Below are positions 7,421-16,731 of a stretch of DNA of 64,000 bases, piece after piece (positions within the stretch are counted from its first letter, which is position 1; every line of letters starts with the position of its first letter). Below the pieces are notes generated by a model that saw only the letters and a list, made by a program, of their open reading frames with translations, was not told where the DNA came from and made no database searches. Source of the DNA: Pseudomonadota bacterium (GTDB lineage: Bacteria; Pseudomonadota; Gammaproteobacteria; Burkholderiales; Chitinibacteraceae); NCBI GenBank assembly GCA_026399755.1, contig JAPLQI010000052.1, positions 62,001-126,000 on the forward strand. Direction: 5' to 3'. Position numbers and translations under genes: made by a program.

Positions 7421-9394
7421 ATGAAAAAAATAATCGTCCTCGCATTAAGCGCTGCATTTTCCACGCCCTTTGCCAATGCAGAAACCATTCAACTCTCCCC
7501 TGTAATAGTCACCGCACCTGCCATGCAAGAAGCGCTAAAAGTGGAGTTTGATGCAAGAAATCCTCAGCAGCCCTTGCCTGCTACCGATGGGGCTAGTTTT
7601 TTAAAAACCATTCCAGGCATGAATGTGATACGCAAAGGCGGGATTGATGGCGATCCGGTTTTTCGGGGGATGGCGGGCTCTAGGCTGAATATTTTGCTGG
7701 ATGGTGAGCAAATTCTGGGCGGCTGCGGTGGCCGTATGGACCCGCCCACGGCCTATATTTTTGCTGATTCTTACGACAAAGTGAGTTTGCTCAAAGGGCC
7801 ACAGACCGTGCTGTATGGGCCGGGTAACTCTGCGGGCACGGTGCTGTTTGAGCGTAAAGCTGCATCGTTTTCGCAAGGCGGTATCAAGGCCAATGCGGCG
7901 CTGACTGTTGGCAGCTTTGGCCGCTTTGATGCCATGGGCGAAGTCTCCACCGGCAATGGCAAGGCCGATGTCAGCGTGATTGCCACCCACTCTCAGCAAG
8001 ATGATTACAAGGATGGCGATGGCAACGCCGTACATTCCAATTACCAAAGGCACAGTGCCAACCTGACCCTCGGCTGGACGCCTGATGAAGACACCCGTTT
8101 GCAATTTTCTGCGACCCAAAGCGATGGCGAAGCCGCTTACGCCGATCGCGGCATGGATGGCAGCCAGTTTGCTAGGAATAGCCTGAGCGTTAAATTCAGC
8201 AAAAAAAATATCTCCCCGCTGCTCAAACAACTGGAAGCGCAGCTTTCACACGCTTATATCGATCATGTAATGGATAACTACAGCCTGCGCCCCTACACGC
8301 CGGGCAAAGAAATGGCCAGCAATCCAGATCGCCTAACATGGGGCGGACGCATGCTGGCCACATTCAATACCAGCGATGACAGTCAGTTAAAAACCGGCCT
8401 GGATTTCCAGCAGGATGAGCACAGCTTACGCACTGGCAAAGATTATCAGGATAAACCGCGTATCAACGATGCCCGCTTTAAAAACAGCGGTGTTTTTGCT
8501 GAGTTCAGTTACTTTATTAGCGAGCAATCACGCCTGATTAGCGGTGCGCGTGCCGATTTTTGGCAGGCCAACGATAGACGTCTGAGCAGCTCAACGGCCA
8601 AGCAAGAACGCAATGAAGTGCTAGGCAGCGGCTTTGTACGCTTTGAGCAAGATATCAGTGCGGACACGATGGTCTATGCGGGTTTAGGCCGCAGCGAGCG
8701 AGCGCCAGATTACTGGGAGCTGATCAGTAAGCAAAGCGCAGACAGCAATTCTGCATTTAATACCGCCACAGAAAAAACCAGCCAGCTTGATCTGGGCACA
8801 ATCCATCACGATGGCCCCCTGTCGCTCAGTGCCTCTACGTTTTATAACCAAATTGACGACTATATTTTGATTCAATCTGGCTTCCCCAATAGCCGCATGG
8901 GCACAAAAACCATTAGCCGCAATGTAGACGCCAGCACTTGGGGCGGTGAAATGGGGCTGGCTTATCAACTCAGCCCCAAGCTAAAAAGCGAGTTAGCGCT
9001 CTCCTATGTGCGCGGCAATAATCAGACCGATCACAGCGCCCTTGCCCAAATCCCCCCGCTAGAAAGCCGCTTAAATATCAGCTGGAATGAGGCCAATTGG
9101 AATGTCGGCGGGCTGATCCGTGCCGTTGCCGCACAAAATAGAATTGATCTAGGCAAGGGCAATATCGTTGGCACCGATACCGGCAGTACGGCAGGCTTTA
9201 CGATTTTCTCGCTCAACGCCGCTTACAAGCCGAGCAAAAATAGCCAGCTGAGCGTGGGTGTCGATAATCTATTTGATCGCAGCTATGCGGAGCACATTAG
9301 CCGTGCTGGCGCGATGGTGGGTGGCTATTTGCAAACCAGTAAAATCAACGAGCCAGGCAGAACGCTTTGGCTGAAAGGGCAAATCAATTTGTAA
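7421..9394 (+). CDS. TonB-dependent copper receptor (OprC/NosA type)
   Basis: A 657-residue outer-membrane beta-barrel receptor. Signal peptide at 1-20, then a TonB-box-like LSPVIVTAP. The plug domain carries the signature run GGIDGDPVFRGMAGSRLN, ILLDGEQILGGCGGRMDPP, and LKGPQTVLYGPGNSAGTVLFER, which is typical of the copper-receptor family (OprC, NosA). The C-terminus ends in an aromatic-flanked strand (LWLKGQINL) expected for barrel assembly. Copper uptake would support NirK and its SCO chaperone just upstream. It is separated from them by 450 bp of repeats, so it probably has its own promoter. No terminator or other feature is clear in the following 270 bp. Confidence 0.9.
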   Translation: MKKIIVLALSAAFSTPFANAETIQLSPVIVTAPAMQEALKVEFDARNPQQPLPATDGASFLKTIPGMNVIRKGGIDGDPVFRGMAGSRLNILLDGEQILGGCGGRMDPPTAYIFADSYDKVSLLKGPQTVLYGPGNSAGTVLFERKAASFSQGGIKANAALTVGSFGRFDAMGEVSTGNGKADVSVIATHSQQDDYKDGDGNAVHSNYQRHSANLTLGWTPDEDTRLQFSATQSDGEAAYADRGMDGSQFARNSLSVKFSKKNISPLLKQLEAQLSHAYIDHVMDNYSLRPYTPGKEMASNPDRLTWGGRMLATFNTSDDSQLKTGLDFQQDEHSLRTGKDYQDKPRINDARFKNSGVFAEFSYFISEQSRLISGARADFWQANDRRLSSSTAKQERNEVLGSGFVRFEQDISADTMVYAGLGRSERAPDYWELISKQSADSNSAFNTATEKTSQLDLGTIHHDGPLSLSASTFYNQIDDYILIQSGFPNSRMGTKTISRNVDASTWGGEMGLAYQLSPKLKSELALSYVRGNNQTDHSALAQIPPLESRLNISWNEANWNVGGLIRAVAAQNRIDLGKGNIVGTDTGSTAGFTIFSLNAAYKPSKNSQLSVGVDNLFDRSYAEHISRAGAMVGGYLQTSKINEPGRTLWLKGQINL

Positions 9395-9664
9395 ACGATA
9401 GAAATTCTAGGGTGGATGTAGCCAAAGCTTATTCCGCCCTAATCGCTCTTACTCAACAACAAACCGGCTTAAATCAATGAGAGCTTGCTCACACACAAAA
9501 TAGAAACTTCCCCTTAAATCGCCATTATTTAAGAATTAGCAAAGCAATATGAAAGCTAAAGGCGTTTTGCACATTAAGCAAAGCGCAACAAGTGACCTAT
9601 TTGGGCTAGCCATTTTCACTTTTCAAATCAATACTACAGGCTGATGCAATCATAAGGTTTGAAT

Positions 9665-10972
9665 ATGCCAGCCCAGAAAATAATAACCCAATGGCGCATT
9701 CTGCAACCTATCCATTTTGTACTTGGCCTATTAATCCTATTGACCGTCACTTTATTGCTTTGGCAACACTATGGCATGAATTTATATTTACGCTTTGATC
9801 CTAGTAATTTTACAAAAGTCAGCGCAAACGACGATAGAGATGATGGCGAAGGTAAAAGCATAGGACAGCTCAGCCACATGCCAAACTACTGGCGTTTAAA
9901 CTGCCAACTCAAAGAAGGGCATCGCTCCCCCTACTGCTCAATTGATTTAGATCTCAGTAATGGTAAGCAAGGCGTTGATTTCTCAAAATACACAAACATC
10001 ACCATCCATTTCCGTTATCAAAATCTACGTGAGCAAGTCAATTTGGTGATGATTAATTTCAACCCAAAATATAGTATGGAGGATGATTATCGTAGCCAGA
10101 AATTTAACGAAATTTACCTGCCTGGCGCAATGGGCTGGAGCACGCACAGCATAGAATGGGCCCAATTTAATGTGGCTTCTTGGTGGATTGCTGATAGAAA
10201 AATCCCGCCTAATTGGGCCGACAATGAATTTACGAACATTCGTGAAATCCGTGTATCTACGGGGCTTTATCCCAAGAAAATGAATCACCAAATTGACTTG
10301 GCCTATATCGAATTACGTGGAAAATTAATTAATAATAATACTTTACAATTATTACTCCTCCTCTTATGGGGAGGCAGCGCTGCATTCTGGCTGATTACTG
10401 AATTACGCCGATCCATCCGCGCTTTACAGCGCAGTAATCAGCGGCAGCAAGATTTAGAGAATGCACAGCTCAATCTACAAAAAACCAATCAATTACTCGC
10501 AGAGCGCAGCATGCGTGATCCGCTTACCTCGGCATTTAATAGAGAAGGGCTCAGCGTATTACTCGCCAATGAGCCGCCCAATAGTGTACTCAGTATTATT
10601 TTTGTTGATATCGACCATTTCAAAAAGATTAATGATCAATATGGCCATGCGATGGGTGATCAAATGCTTTGCCTATTAGCCCAGCATATTCAGCAACAAA
10701 TTCGCCCCAGTGAAAAACTGATTCGCTTAGGCGGCGAAGAGTTCCTCTTACTTTGCCAGCACAGCTGCATTGCTCAGGCCGAGCAGCTCGCTGAAAAGCT
10801 ACGTTTATGGATATTTAGCCAAAGCTGGCCTACAGAAATCCCCCTGAGCTGTAGTTTTGGTGTGGCAGAACGACAGCCAGGGGAAAGCTTTGAAGCCGCA
10901 CTCCATAGAGCCGATCTCGCGCTTTACCGCGCCAAAGCAGGCGGTCGGAATCGAGTGGAGCTTGCGAAGTAA
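9665..10972 (+). CDS. Membrane-anchored GGDEF diguanylate cyclase
   Basis: About 435 residues. A membrane helix at about 18-38, a periplasmic region rich in aromatic residues to about 222, a second helix (LLLLLLWGGSAAFWLI), a short coiled coil, then a GGDEF domain from about 275. The active site is GGEEF (RLGGEEF near 356), with the metal-site FVDIDHFKKIND upstream, so it should make cyclic di-GMP from two GTP. I chose ATG at 9665, 7 bases after AAGG; a TTG at 9659 is less likely. The ligand of the periplasmic region is unknown. Confidence 0.9.
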   Translation: MPAQKIITQWRILQPIHFVLGLLILLTVTLLLWQHYGMNLYLRFDPSNFTKVSANDDRDDGEGKSIGQLSHMPNYWRLNCQLKEGHRSPYCSIDLDLSNGKQGVDFSKYTNITIHFRYQNLREQVNLVMINFNPKYSMEDDYRSQKFNEIYLPGAMGWSTHSIEWAQFNVASWWIADRKIPPNWADNEFTNIREIRVSTGLYPKKMNHQIDLAYIELRGKLINNNTLQLLLLLLWGGSAAFWLITELRRSIRALQRSNQRQQDLENAQLNLQKTNQLLAERSMRDPLTSAFNREGLSVLLANEPPNSVLSIIFVDIDHFKKINDQYGHAMGDQMLCLLAQHIQQQIRPSEKLIRLGGEEFLLLCQHSCIAQAEQLAEKLRLWIFSQSWPTEIPLSCSFGVAERQPGESFEAALHRADLALYRAKAGGRNRVELAK

Positions 10973-11198
10973 AGGCTGCGATGCAGCAAAACCTTGAAAC
11001 ACGGGGACTGAGAACAACAGGTGTAAAATTAAAACACTCGCTTTGAGTTTTGCATCTTCTCTACGTGTGAAAAATAAAGTGTTTTCCCTCTATAAGTCTC
11101 CCGTTTTCCCCTGCACAACGCCCCTCCCCAATCCCTTGAGGCCACCACTGCAAGATGTTCCAGCCATCACAGCCACACACTTGCAAGCGTTAAATCAT

Positions 11199-11270
11199 CG
11201 TAGGGCGGGTGAAACCCGCCATATTTTGGTATGAAATGCGGCTAAAAACGGCGGGTTTCACCCTCCCTAC
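11199..11270. repeat. Palindromic repeat, GTAGGGCGGGTG family
   Basis: Two arms, GTAGGGCGGGTGAAACCCGCC and its near-inverse at 11250-11270, flank about 29 bases. Related copies lie at 7081, 7308 and 15545. It sits in a 497-bp gap between the GGDEF gene and rbsK; the rest of that gap shows nothing else that I can name. Confidence 0.75.
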
Positions 11271-11469
11271 ACAATTAACTACCTACGGCATGGGTTTAAA
11301 TTGATCCCCCTCTCCCTCAAACCAGCTAGCCCTGCCCTCCCCCCATCAGGAAAATCCCGTAGTTTCTTTAAAAGCACTACATTTACTTGATTTAGATCTA
11401 TATTTTTTGCTGCGTACGGTTTAGCATTGCTCATAAATCAAGCCGCAATCATAAAAAGAAGGGTGCAAC

Positions 11470-12354
11470 ATGACAAAAGTAGTCGTCGTTGGCAGCATTA
11501 ATATGGATTTAGTCGTCCATACCCAGCAGTTTCCCCGCATGGGAGAAACGCTGTTTGGCGAGCAGTTTGCAACGCATCCAGGCGGCAAAGGGGCGAATCA
11601 GGCCGTGGCTGCACAGCGCCTTGGTGCCTCGGTTGCGATGGTGGGCTGTATAGGCAATGACGAATTCGGCCAAACGCTAAAAGCAGGCTTAGTGGCAGAA
11701 GGCATTGATACCCGCTGGCTAAAAACTAGCCCGGATACGGCTACCGGCGTGGCGCTAATTACCCTTTGCCATGGGGATAACGCCATCGTGGTGGTGCCAG
11801 GCGCAAATATGCAGCTTAGCCCTAGCGATATCAGCGCCGCAGAGGCCGCTTTTATCGATGCGGATGTGATTCTGGCCCAGCTGGAAATCCCTTTGGATAC
11901 AGTAATGGCCGCAGCAAAGCTCGCCCAAAAACATGGCAAGCCTTTCTTCCTGAATCCTGCACCTGCACAGGCTTTATCTGCCGAACTACTGGCGCTTTGC
12001 ACCCTACTCACCCCGAATGAATTTGAGCTGCTAGCAGCTCTTGGGGAGCTAGACGCTGATTGGAAAACAGTATTGGCTAAGCACGCTGCAGTGATGACTA
12101 AGGGCGGTGATGGTGCTTGGTTTAATCAGGGTGGGCAGCTTCAGCATCAAGCAGGCTTTAAGGTTGATGTAGTAGATAGCACGGGAGCGGGCGACACCTT
12201 TAACGGCGCACTCGCCACTTTCTGGCACCTAGGCATCGCGGAAGCCACAAGAAGAGCCAGCGCAGCAGGAGCTTTATCGGTTACCCGCGCTGGCGCACAG
12301 GGCGGCATGCCGACCCTTGCAGAACTCGAACCATTTTTAAAGAAGCAATCATGA
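11470..12354 (+). CDS. rbsK: Ribokinase
   Basis: A 294-residue PfkB-family sugar kinase phosphorylating D-ribose to ribose 5-phosphate in the cytoplasm. It opens VVVGSINMDLV and has the substrate-loop GGKGANQAVAA near 39-49 and the catalytic DSTGAGDTFNGAL motif near 238-250. An AGAAGGG ribosome-binding site precedes the ATG. It overlaps rbsD by 4 bp. Its place first in the operon differs from the E. coli order, where it is near the end. Confidence 0.95.
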   Translation: MTKVVVVGSINMDLVVHTQQFPRMGETLFGEQFATHPGGKGANQAVAAQRLGASVAMVGCIGNDEFGQTLKAGLVAEGIDTRWLKTSPDTATGVALITLCHGDNAIVVVPGANMQLSPSDISAAEAAFIDADVILAQLEIPLDTVMAAAKLAQKHGKPFFLNPAPAQALSAELLALCTLLTPNEFELLAALGELDADWKTVLAKHAAVMTKGGDGAWFNQGGQLQHQAGFKVDVVDSTGAGDTFNGALATFWHLGIAEATRRASAAGALSVTRAGAQGGMPTLAELEPFLKKQS

Positions 12355-12749
12355 AAAAGCACGGCATCTTAAATAGCGACATCGCTCGCGTTCTCGCCCA
12401 ATTGGGCCACACCGATAGCATTGTGATTGCCGACTGCGGCCTGCCGATTCCGGATCATGTAGAGCGCATCGATCTGGCGCTAAAATTAGGCCAACCTAGC
12501 TTTTTCGATGCGCTGCACGAAATTCTTTCCGACATGCAGGTAGAGCGTGCTGTGATCGCATCAGAATCCTTGGCTCTTAATCCTGCCGTAGCATCCAAGG
12601 CAGAAGAGATGTCTGCATCAGGAATTCATATTGATTTTGTTAGCCATGAAGAATTCAAACAACTTTGCCATAGTGCCAAAGCCGTGATCCGCACCGGCGA
12701 AGCATCGCCCTACGCCAACATCATCCTGCATTCTGGCGTGATTTTTTGA
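12351..12749 (+). CDS. rbsD: D-ribose pyranase
   Basis: A 132-residue RbsD/FucU-family protein that interconverts pyranose and furanose forms of ribose for the kinase. It opens KKHGILNSDIARVLAQLGHTD, with IADCGLPIP near 28 and a terminal NIILHSGVIF; these carry the expected catalytic His/Asp positions. ATGA overlap with rbsK indicates translational coupling. Confidence 0.95.
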   Translation: MKKHGILNSDIARVLAQLGHTDSIVIADCGLPIPDHVERIDLALKLGQPSFFDALHEILSDMQVERAVIASESLALNPAVASKAEEMSASGIHIDFVSHEEFKQLCHSAKAVIRTGEASPYANIILHSGVIF

Positions 12750-12780
12750 GATATTCCTTAGATAAGCCAAGTGAACACCT

Positions 12781-13031
12781 AAGGTCTGTGGACACAGAGA
12801 ACGGTGAGAACACAGAGCACACTGAGAAAGGCATGAAAGGGAAAACTTAAAGGCAACGAGGCTTGATCTGTAAGCTGCTCGAACAACATCAAAACGGTAG
12901 GAGCGACTTTAGCCGCGAATGTTTTATAACTAGCGCTTTCACGGCTAAAGCCGCTCCTACGAAAAACCTTATATTTTTGTTTTTCTCTGTGTTCTCTTCG
13001 TGCTCTTTTTAGCTCTGTGTCCACAGACCTT
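12781..13031. repeat. Large nested inverted repeat between rbsD and rbsA
   Basis: A perfect 19-bp outer inverted repeat (12781-12799 with 13013-13031, ending AAGGTCTGTGGACACAGAG) encloses a 12-bp pair (12806-12817 with 12985-12996) and an inner 18/19 pair GTAGGAGCGaCTTTAGCCG (12897-12915 with 12942-12960). The whole 251-bp unit looks like a miniature element with a REP-type hairpin nested inside it. It lies inside the rbs operon, and its right arm ends 48 bp before rbsA. Confidence 0.75.
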
Positions 13032-13079
13032 TTTGCAGTTTTTAAAAACCGTCACTCATTAAAAAACCAAGGCTTTCGT

Positions 13080-14555
13080 ATGCTGATCCAAATGCAAGGC
13101 ATCAATAAATCTTTTGGCCCGGTTAAGGTGCTGGAAGGCGTGGATTTTGCGCTGGAGCGTGGCGAGATTCATGCGCTGATGGGTGAAAACGGCGCGGGTA
13201 AATCGACGCTGATGAAAATCCTCACTGGCATTTACCCAAGCGACGCTGGCCGTATTCATGTGGATGGCCGCGAAGTGGCGATTCATAGCCCTAAAGAAGC
13301 CGAAGCGCTGGGCATTGCCATCATTCACCAAGAGCTGAACCTGATCCGTGAATTATCGGTGATGGATAATCTGTTTTTAGGGCGAGAAAAAAGCCGTGGC
13401 GGCTGGCTCAAATCCAGCGAAATGCGCTCGCTTTGCCGCGAATATCTGGCCCTCTTGGGCATTAGCAACATCGACCCCGATCAAGAAGCAGGCTCTTTAT
13501 CTATTGGCCAACAACAAATGGTGGAGATTGCCAAAGCGCTGTCGCTTAACGCGCAAGTCCTCATTATGGATGAGCCAACAGCGGCACTCAGTAATCGGGA
13601 AATCGAAGTTTTATTTAAGCTGATGCAAGATTTAAAATCGCGCGGTGTAGGCATTGTGTATGTATCGCATCGGATGGAAGAAATCTTTCAGGTTTGCGAT
13701 CGCATCTCTGTGTTGCGCGACGGACAATTTGTCGGCACCCGCGTGATCAAAGAAACACGCTTTGATGAAATCGTCAAAATGATGGTGGGGCGTGAAATTG
13801 GCGATCGTTATCCTAAGCGAAGCGCCGCCCTTGGGCCGGTGCGCTTTAAGGTAGAAAGCCTCGCCGACGATCACACCATCAGCGGGATTAACTTTGAAAT
13901 TCGCCAAGGTGAAGTGCTGGGCGTGGCGGGCCTGATGGGTGCGGGGCGTAGCGAAATTGCCCATAGCCTATTTGGCCTATCAGTCAAATCAGCAGGGCAA
14001 ATTTGGCTAGATGGTGCGCCTATTCATTGCAAATCAGCCATTGAAGCCATCGCTCACGGCATAGGCTATGTTACTGAAGACAGAAAATCACAAGGTTTGG
14101 TACTCGGTTTATCCGTAAAAGAAAACATCAGCCTGACCAATGCGCCAAGCAAAATGGGCGTGATTGATTATGACGCCGAAAGTAAAAACGTTAGCGAAAT
14201 GATACGCAAGCTATCAATCCGCACCCGTGATGCTGATCTAGAAGTGAAATCGCTATCAGGCGGTAATCAGCAAAAGGTAGTGTTTGCCAAATGGCTGGGG
14301 ATACACCCCAAGGTGCTGTTTTTAGACGAGCCCACCCGAGGGGTAGACGTAGGCGGCAAGGCCGAGATTTACCACATTATTAATGAGCTGGCCGCCAGTG
14401 GCGTCGCCATTTTGATGATTTCATCCGAGCTACCCGAAGTGCTCGCCATGAGCGATCGCATCCTAGTGATGCACCAAGGACAAAGCGCCGGTATTTTCGA
14501 TGCTAAAACGGCCACCCAAGAATCAATTATGCACGCCGCCACCGGAGGCCAATAA
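13080..14555 (+). CDS. rbsA: Ribose ABC transporter ATP-binding protein
   Basis: A 491-residue protein with two nucleotide-binding domains that powers ribose import. The N-terminal domain has Walker A GENGAGKST near 38, signature LSIGQQQMVEIAKAL and Walker B VLIMDEPTAAL. The C-terminal domain has a degenerate GLMGAGRSE in place of Walker A but LSGGNQQKVVFAKWL and VLFLDEPTRGVD, as usual in this family. I chose the ATG at 13080, 7 bases after CAAGG; an upstream ATG at 13017 lies in the repeat arm. rbsC follows after 2 bp. Confidence 0.95.
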   Translation: MLIQMQGINKSFGPVKVLEGVDFALERGEIHALMGENGAGKSTLMKILTGIYPSDAGRIHVDGREVAIHSPKEAEALGIAIIHQELNLIRELSVMDNLFLGREKSRGGWLKSSEMRSLCREYLALLGISNIDPDQEAGSLSIGQQQMVEIAKALSLNAQVLIMDEPTAALSNREIEVLFKLMQDLKSRGVGIVYVSHRMEEIFQVCDRISVLRDGQFVGTRVIKETRFDEIVKMMVGREIGDRYPKRSAALGPVRFKVESLADDHTISGINFEIRQGEVLGVAGLMGAGRSEIAHSLFGLSVKSAGQIWLDGAPIHCKSAIEAIAHGIGYVTEDRKSQGLVLGLSVKENISLTNAPSKMGVIDYDAESKNVSEMIRKLSIRTRDADLEVKSLSGGNQQKVVFAKWLGIHPKVLFLDEPTRGVDVGGKAEIYHIINELAASGVAILMISSELPEVLAMSDRILVMHQGQSAGIFDAKTATQESIMHAATGGQ

Positions 14556-14557
14556 TC

Positions 14558-15496
14558 ATGAACCAAAGCCAAAAAGCCACGCTACAAAAGCTAGGCCCCC
14601 TACTCGCACTGCTGCTTATTTCCGGCGTTTTGTCGGTGATGAGCCGCGATTTTCTCACTGTAAATAATCTGCTGAATGTGCTGCGCCAAGTATCGATCAA
14701 TGCGCTGATCGCCTTTGGTATGACTTTTGTGATTTTGCTAGGCGGGATTGATTTATCCGTCGGCGCGGTGCTGGCGCTTTCGTCCGTCGCCATTGCCAGC
14801 ATGATGGCCGCAGGCATTGATCCAGTGCTCGCAACATTATTTGGCGTATTGGCTGGAGCTGCGCTTGGCGCGGTCAACGGCATCATTATCAGCCGTGGCA
14901 AAGTCGCCCCCTTTATTGCCACTCTTGGCACGATGACGGTATTTCGCGGCTTGGCGCTCGTTGCCTCAGATGGCCGCCCGATCACCGGCTTTAATAGCGA
15001 CTTTTTCTCGATGCTGGGCGCGGGCTATATCGGCAATTTGATCCCTGTGCCGGTGATTACCACCATGATCGCCTTTGTCGCGCTGTGGTTTATCTTAAAA
15101 AAGACTGTCTTTGGCCGCCATGTTTATGCCGTGGGTGGCAATGAAGAAGCGTCGCTGATCTCTGGCGTAAAAGTTAATCGCGTCAAGCTTTGGGTTTACA
15201 CCCTTTCTGGCGGCTTATCGGCCCTCGCAGGCGTGATTCTCACCTCGCGCCTGAATTCTGCCCAGCCTAATGCGGGCATGGGATACGAGCTAGACGCCAT
15301 TGCAGCCGTCGTTTTAGGTGGCACTAGCTTATCGGGTGGCCGAGGCTGGATCGTCGGTACCCTGATCGGCGCGGTATTGATAGGGGTTCTCAATAATGGC
15401 TTGAACTTACTGTCTGTGTCATCATTTTACCAGCAAGTTATTAAGGGAAGCGTTATCCTGCTGGCAGTATTGCTGGATAGAAGTGCAAAGAAATAA
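14558..15496 (+). CDS. rbsC: Ribose ABC transporter permease
   Basis: A 312-residue inner-membrane permease with about 8-10 hydrophobic segments, of the BPD_transp_2 family. Recognisable parts are FGMTFVILLGGIDLSVGAVLALSS, the ABC-contact stretch YAVGGNEEASLISGV, and AAVVLGGTSLSGGRG. A GGAGG ribosome-binding site lies within the end of rbsA. It forms the transport channel with RbsA, fed by RbsB. Confidence 0.95.
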   Translation: MNQSQKATLQKLGPLLALLLISGVLSVMSRDFLTVNNLLNVLRQVSINALIAFGMTFVILLGGIDLSVGAVLALSSVAIASMMAAGIDPVLATLFGVLAGAALGAVNGIIISRGKVAPFIATLGTMTVFRGLALVASDGRPITGFNSDFFSMLGAGYIGNLIPVPVITTMIAFVALWFILKKTVFGRHVYAVGGNEEASLISGVKVNRVKLWVYTLSGGLSALAGVILTSRLNSAQPNAGMGYELDAIAAVVLGGTSLSGGRGWIVGTLIGAVLIGVLNNGLNLLSVSSFYQQVIKGSVILLAVLLDRSAKK

Positions 15497-15544
15497 AGGA
15501 CTAGGGGCTTGCAATACATATATCAATTGCAAGCATTGCGTCAT

Positions 15545-15615
15545 CGTAGGGCGGGTGCAACCCGCCAGACTTTGAGATGAAATACGGTAAAAATGGCGGG
15601 TTGCACCCGCCCTAC
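15545..15615. repeat. Palindromic repeat between rbsC and rbsB, GTAGGGCGGGTG family
   Basis: Arms at 15546-15566 (GTAGGGCGGGTGCAACCCGCC) and 15595-15615 are near-perfect inverses around a 28-base loop. This is the same family as at 11199 and 7081. It lies between two genes of one operon, where it could shape mRNA stability. Confidence 0.75.
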
Positions 15616-15729
15616 ATGTGACTACTTTTCAAATCAAGCATTCCATCGCTTGGCTTTAAACAGGCACTCAATGGCGCAGAAAAGACGCCAGGTGTAATTT
15701 TGTTGTCCTTCACACACAAGGCTTTAAAC

Positions 15730-16668
15730 ATGAAAACTTGGCTCAAACCTCTCCTAATCGCCTCAATGGCTCTTGCTTTCTCAGCTTGCTCTAAGCAAGG
15801 CCCGGAAAGCGCCGCACCCGCAGCTTCTGCACCCCCGGTTGTCGAAACGGCAAGCAGCAACACTGTTGGCTTGGCGATTTCCACCCAAAACAATCCTTTC
15901 TTTGTGACCTTAAAACAAGGTGCTGAGGAAGCCGCCAAGGCCAATGGCCTGACGCTGATTACCGTGGACGCGCAAGACGATGCGGCCAAGCAAATTGCCA
16001 GCATCGAAGATTTAATCCAGAAAAAAGTAAAAGTTATTTTGATTAACCCAACCGATTCTGACGCGTTGGTAGCTGCCGTTAAACAAGCCAATGCGGCAAA
16101 AATCCCCGTGATTACACTGGATCGCAGCATCAATGGCGGCGAAGTAGTGAGCCATATCGCTTCAGATAATGTGGCTGGCGGCAAAATGGCAGCAGCTTTT
16201 CTGCTAGAAAAAATTGGCAAGCAAGGTGAAATCGCCGAACTAGAAGGCATTGCTGGCTCCTCCGCAGCACGCGAGCGTGGTCAAGGCTTTCATGCTGGAG
16301 TGGATGCAGAAAAAGGCGTAAAAGTAGCCGCCAAGCAACCTGCCGACTTTGATCGCGCGAAAGGCTTGTCTGTGATGGAAAACATCCTGCAAGGCAATAA
16401 AAAGATTAAAGCCGTGTTTGCCCACAACGATGAAATGGCCTTGGGTGCTGTGCAAGCACTGGAAGCAGCTGGCTTGAAGAATGTGATTGTGGTGGGTTTT
16501 GATGCCACAACAGACGCAGTTGCCGCCGTAAAAGCCGGCAAAATGGCCGCTACCGTACAACAAAAACCTGAGCTGATCGGCAAAATGGGGATTGAAGCGG
16601 CTAAGAAAATTATCGACGGCCAAACACCAGAGAAAAATATTCCAGTGCCTTTAGAGTTGGTTAAGTAA
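15730..16668 (+). CDS. rbsB: Ribose-binding protein, predicted lipoprotein
   Basis: A 312-residue sugar-binding protein of the periplasmic-binding-protein 4 family. Body motifs are VGLAISTQNNPFF, ILINPTDSDALVAAV, VITLDRSINGG, HIASDNVAGG and FAHNDEMALGA. The N-terminus has a lipobox (LAFSAC, Cys near 20) and an Ala/Pro-rich linker of about 25 residues, whereas E. coli RbsB is a free periplasmic protein. I chose ATG at 15730, after AAGG and directly starting the signal peptide; a candidate at 15700 is less likely. It is the last gene of the rbs operon and is followed by a strong terminator. Confidence 0.93.
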   Translation: MKTWLKPLLIASMALAFSACSKQGPESAAPAASAPPVVETASSNTVGLAISTQNNPFFVTLKQGAEEAAKANGLTLITVDAQDDAAKQIASIEDLIQKKVKVILINPTDSDALVAAVKQANAAKIPVITLDRSINGGEVVSHIASDNVAGGKMAAAFLLEKIGKQGEIAELEGIAGSSAARERGQGFHAGVDAEKGVKVAAKQPADFDRAKGLSVMENILQGNKKIKAVFAHNDEMALGAVQALEAAGLKNVIVVGFDATTDAVAAVKAGKMAATVQQKPELIGKMGIEAAKKIIDGQTPEKNIPVPLELVK

Positions 16669-16673
16669 GTCAT

Positions 16674-16707
16674 AAAAAAGCCTGCATCTTGTGATGCAGG
16701 CTTTTTT
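16674..16707. terminator. Bidirectional terminator after rbsB
   Basis: A perfect 15-bp stem (AAAAAAGCCTGCATC with GATGCAGGCTTTTTT) and a TTGT loop, 5 bp after rbsB. It serves rbsB rightward and the convergent gene at 16732-17178 leftward. Confidence 0.92.
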
Positions 16708-16731
16708 AATTAGCATCAATCAGCAGCTAAA

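Noticed and set aside
7601-8230. Long leftward open frame inside the copper receptor gene
   Set aside because: The plus-strand receptor is strongly supported by plug-domain motifs; the opposite frame is composition-driven.
11043-11234. Short plus-strand frame before rbsK
   Set aside because: It covers the palindromic repeat at 11199-11270 and has no family signal.
12781-13031. Inverted repeats as insertion-sequence ends
   Set aside because: Only 251 bp and no transposase inside; kept as a miniature or REP-type element instead.
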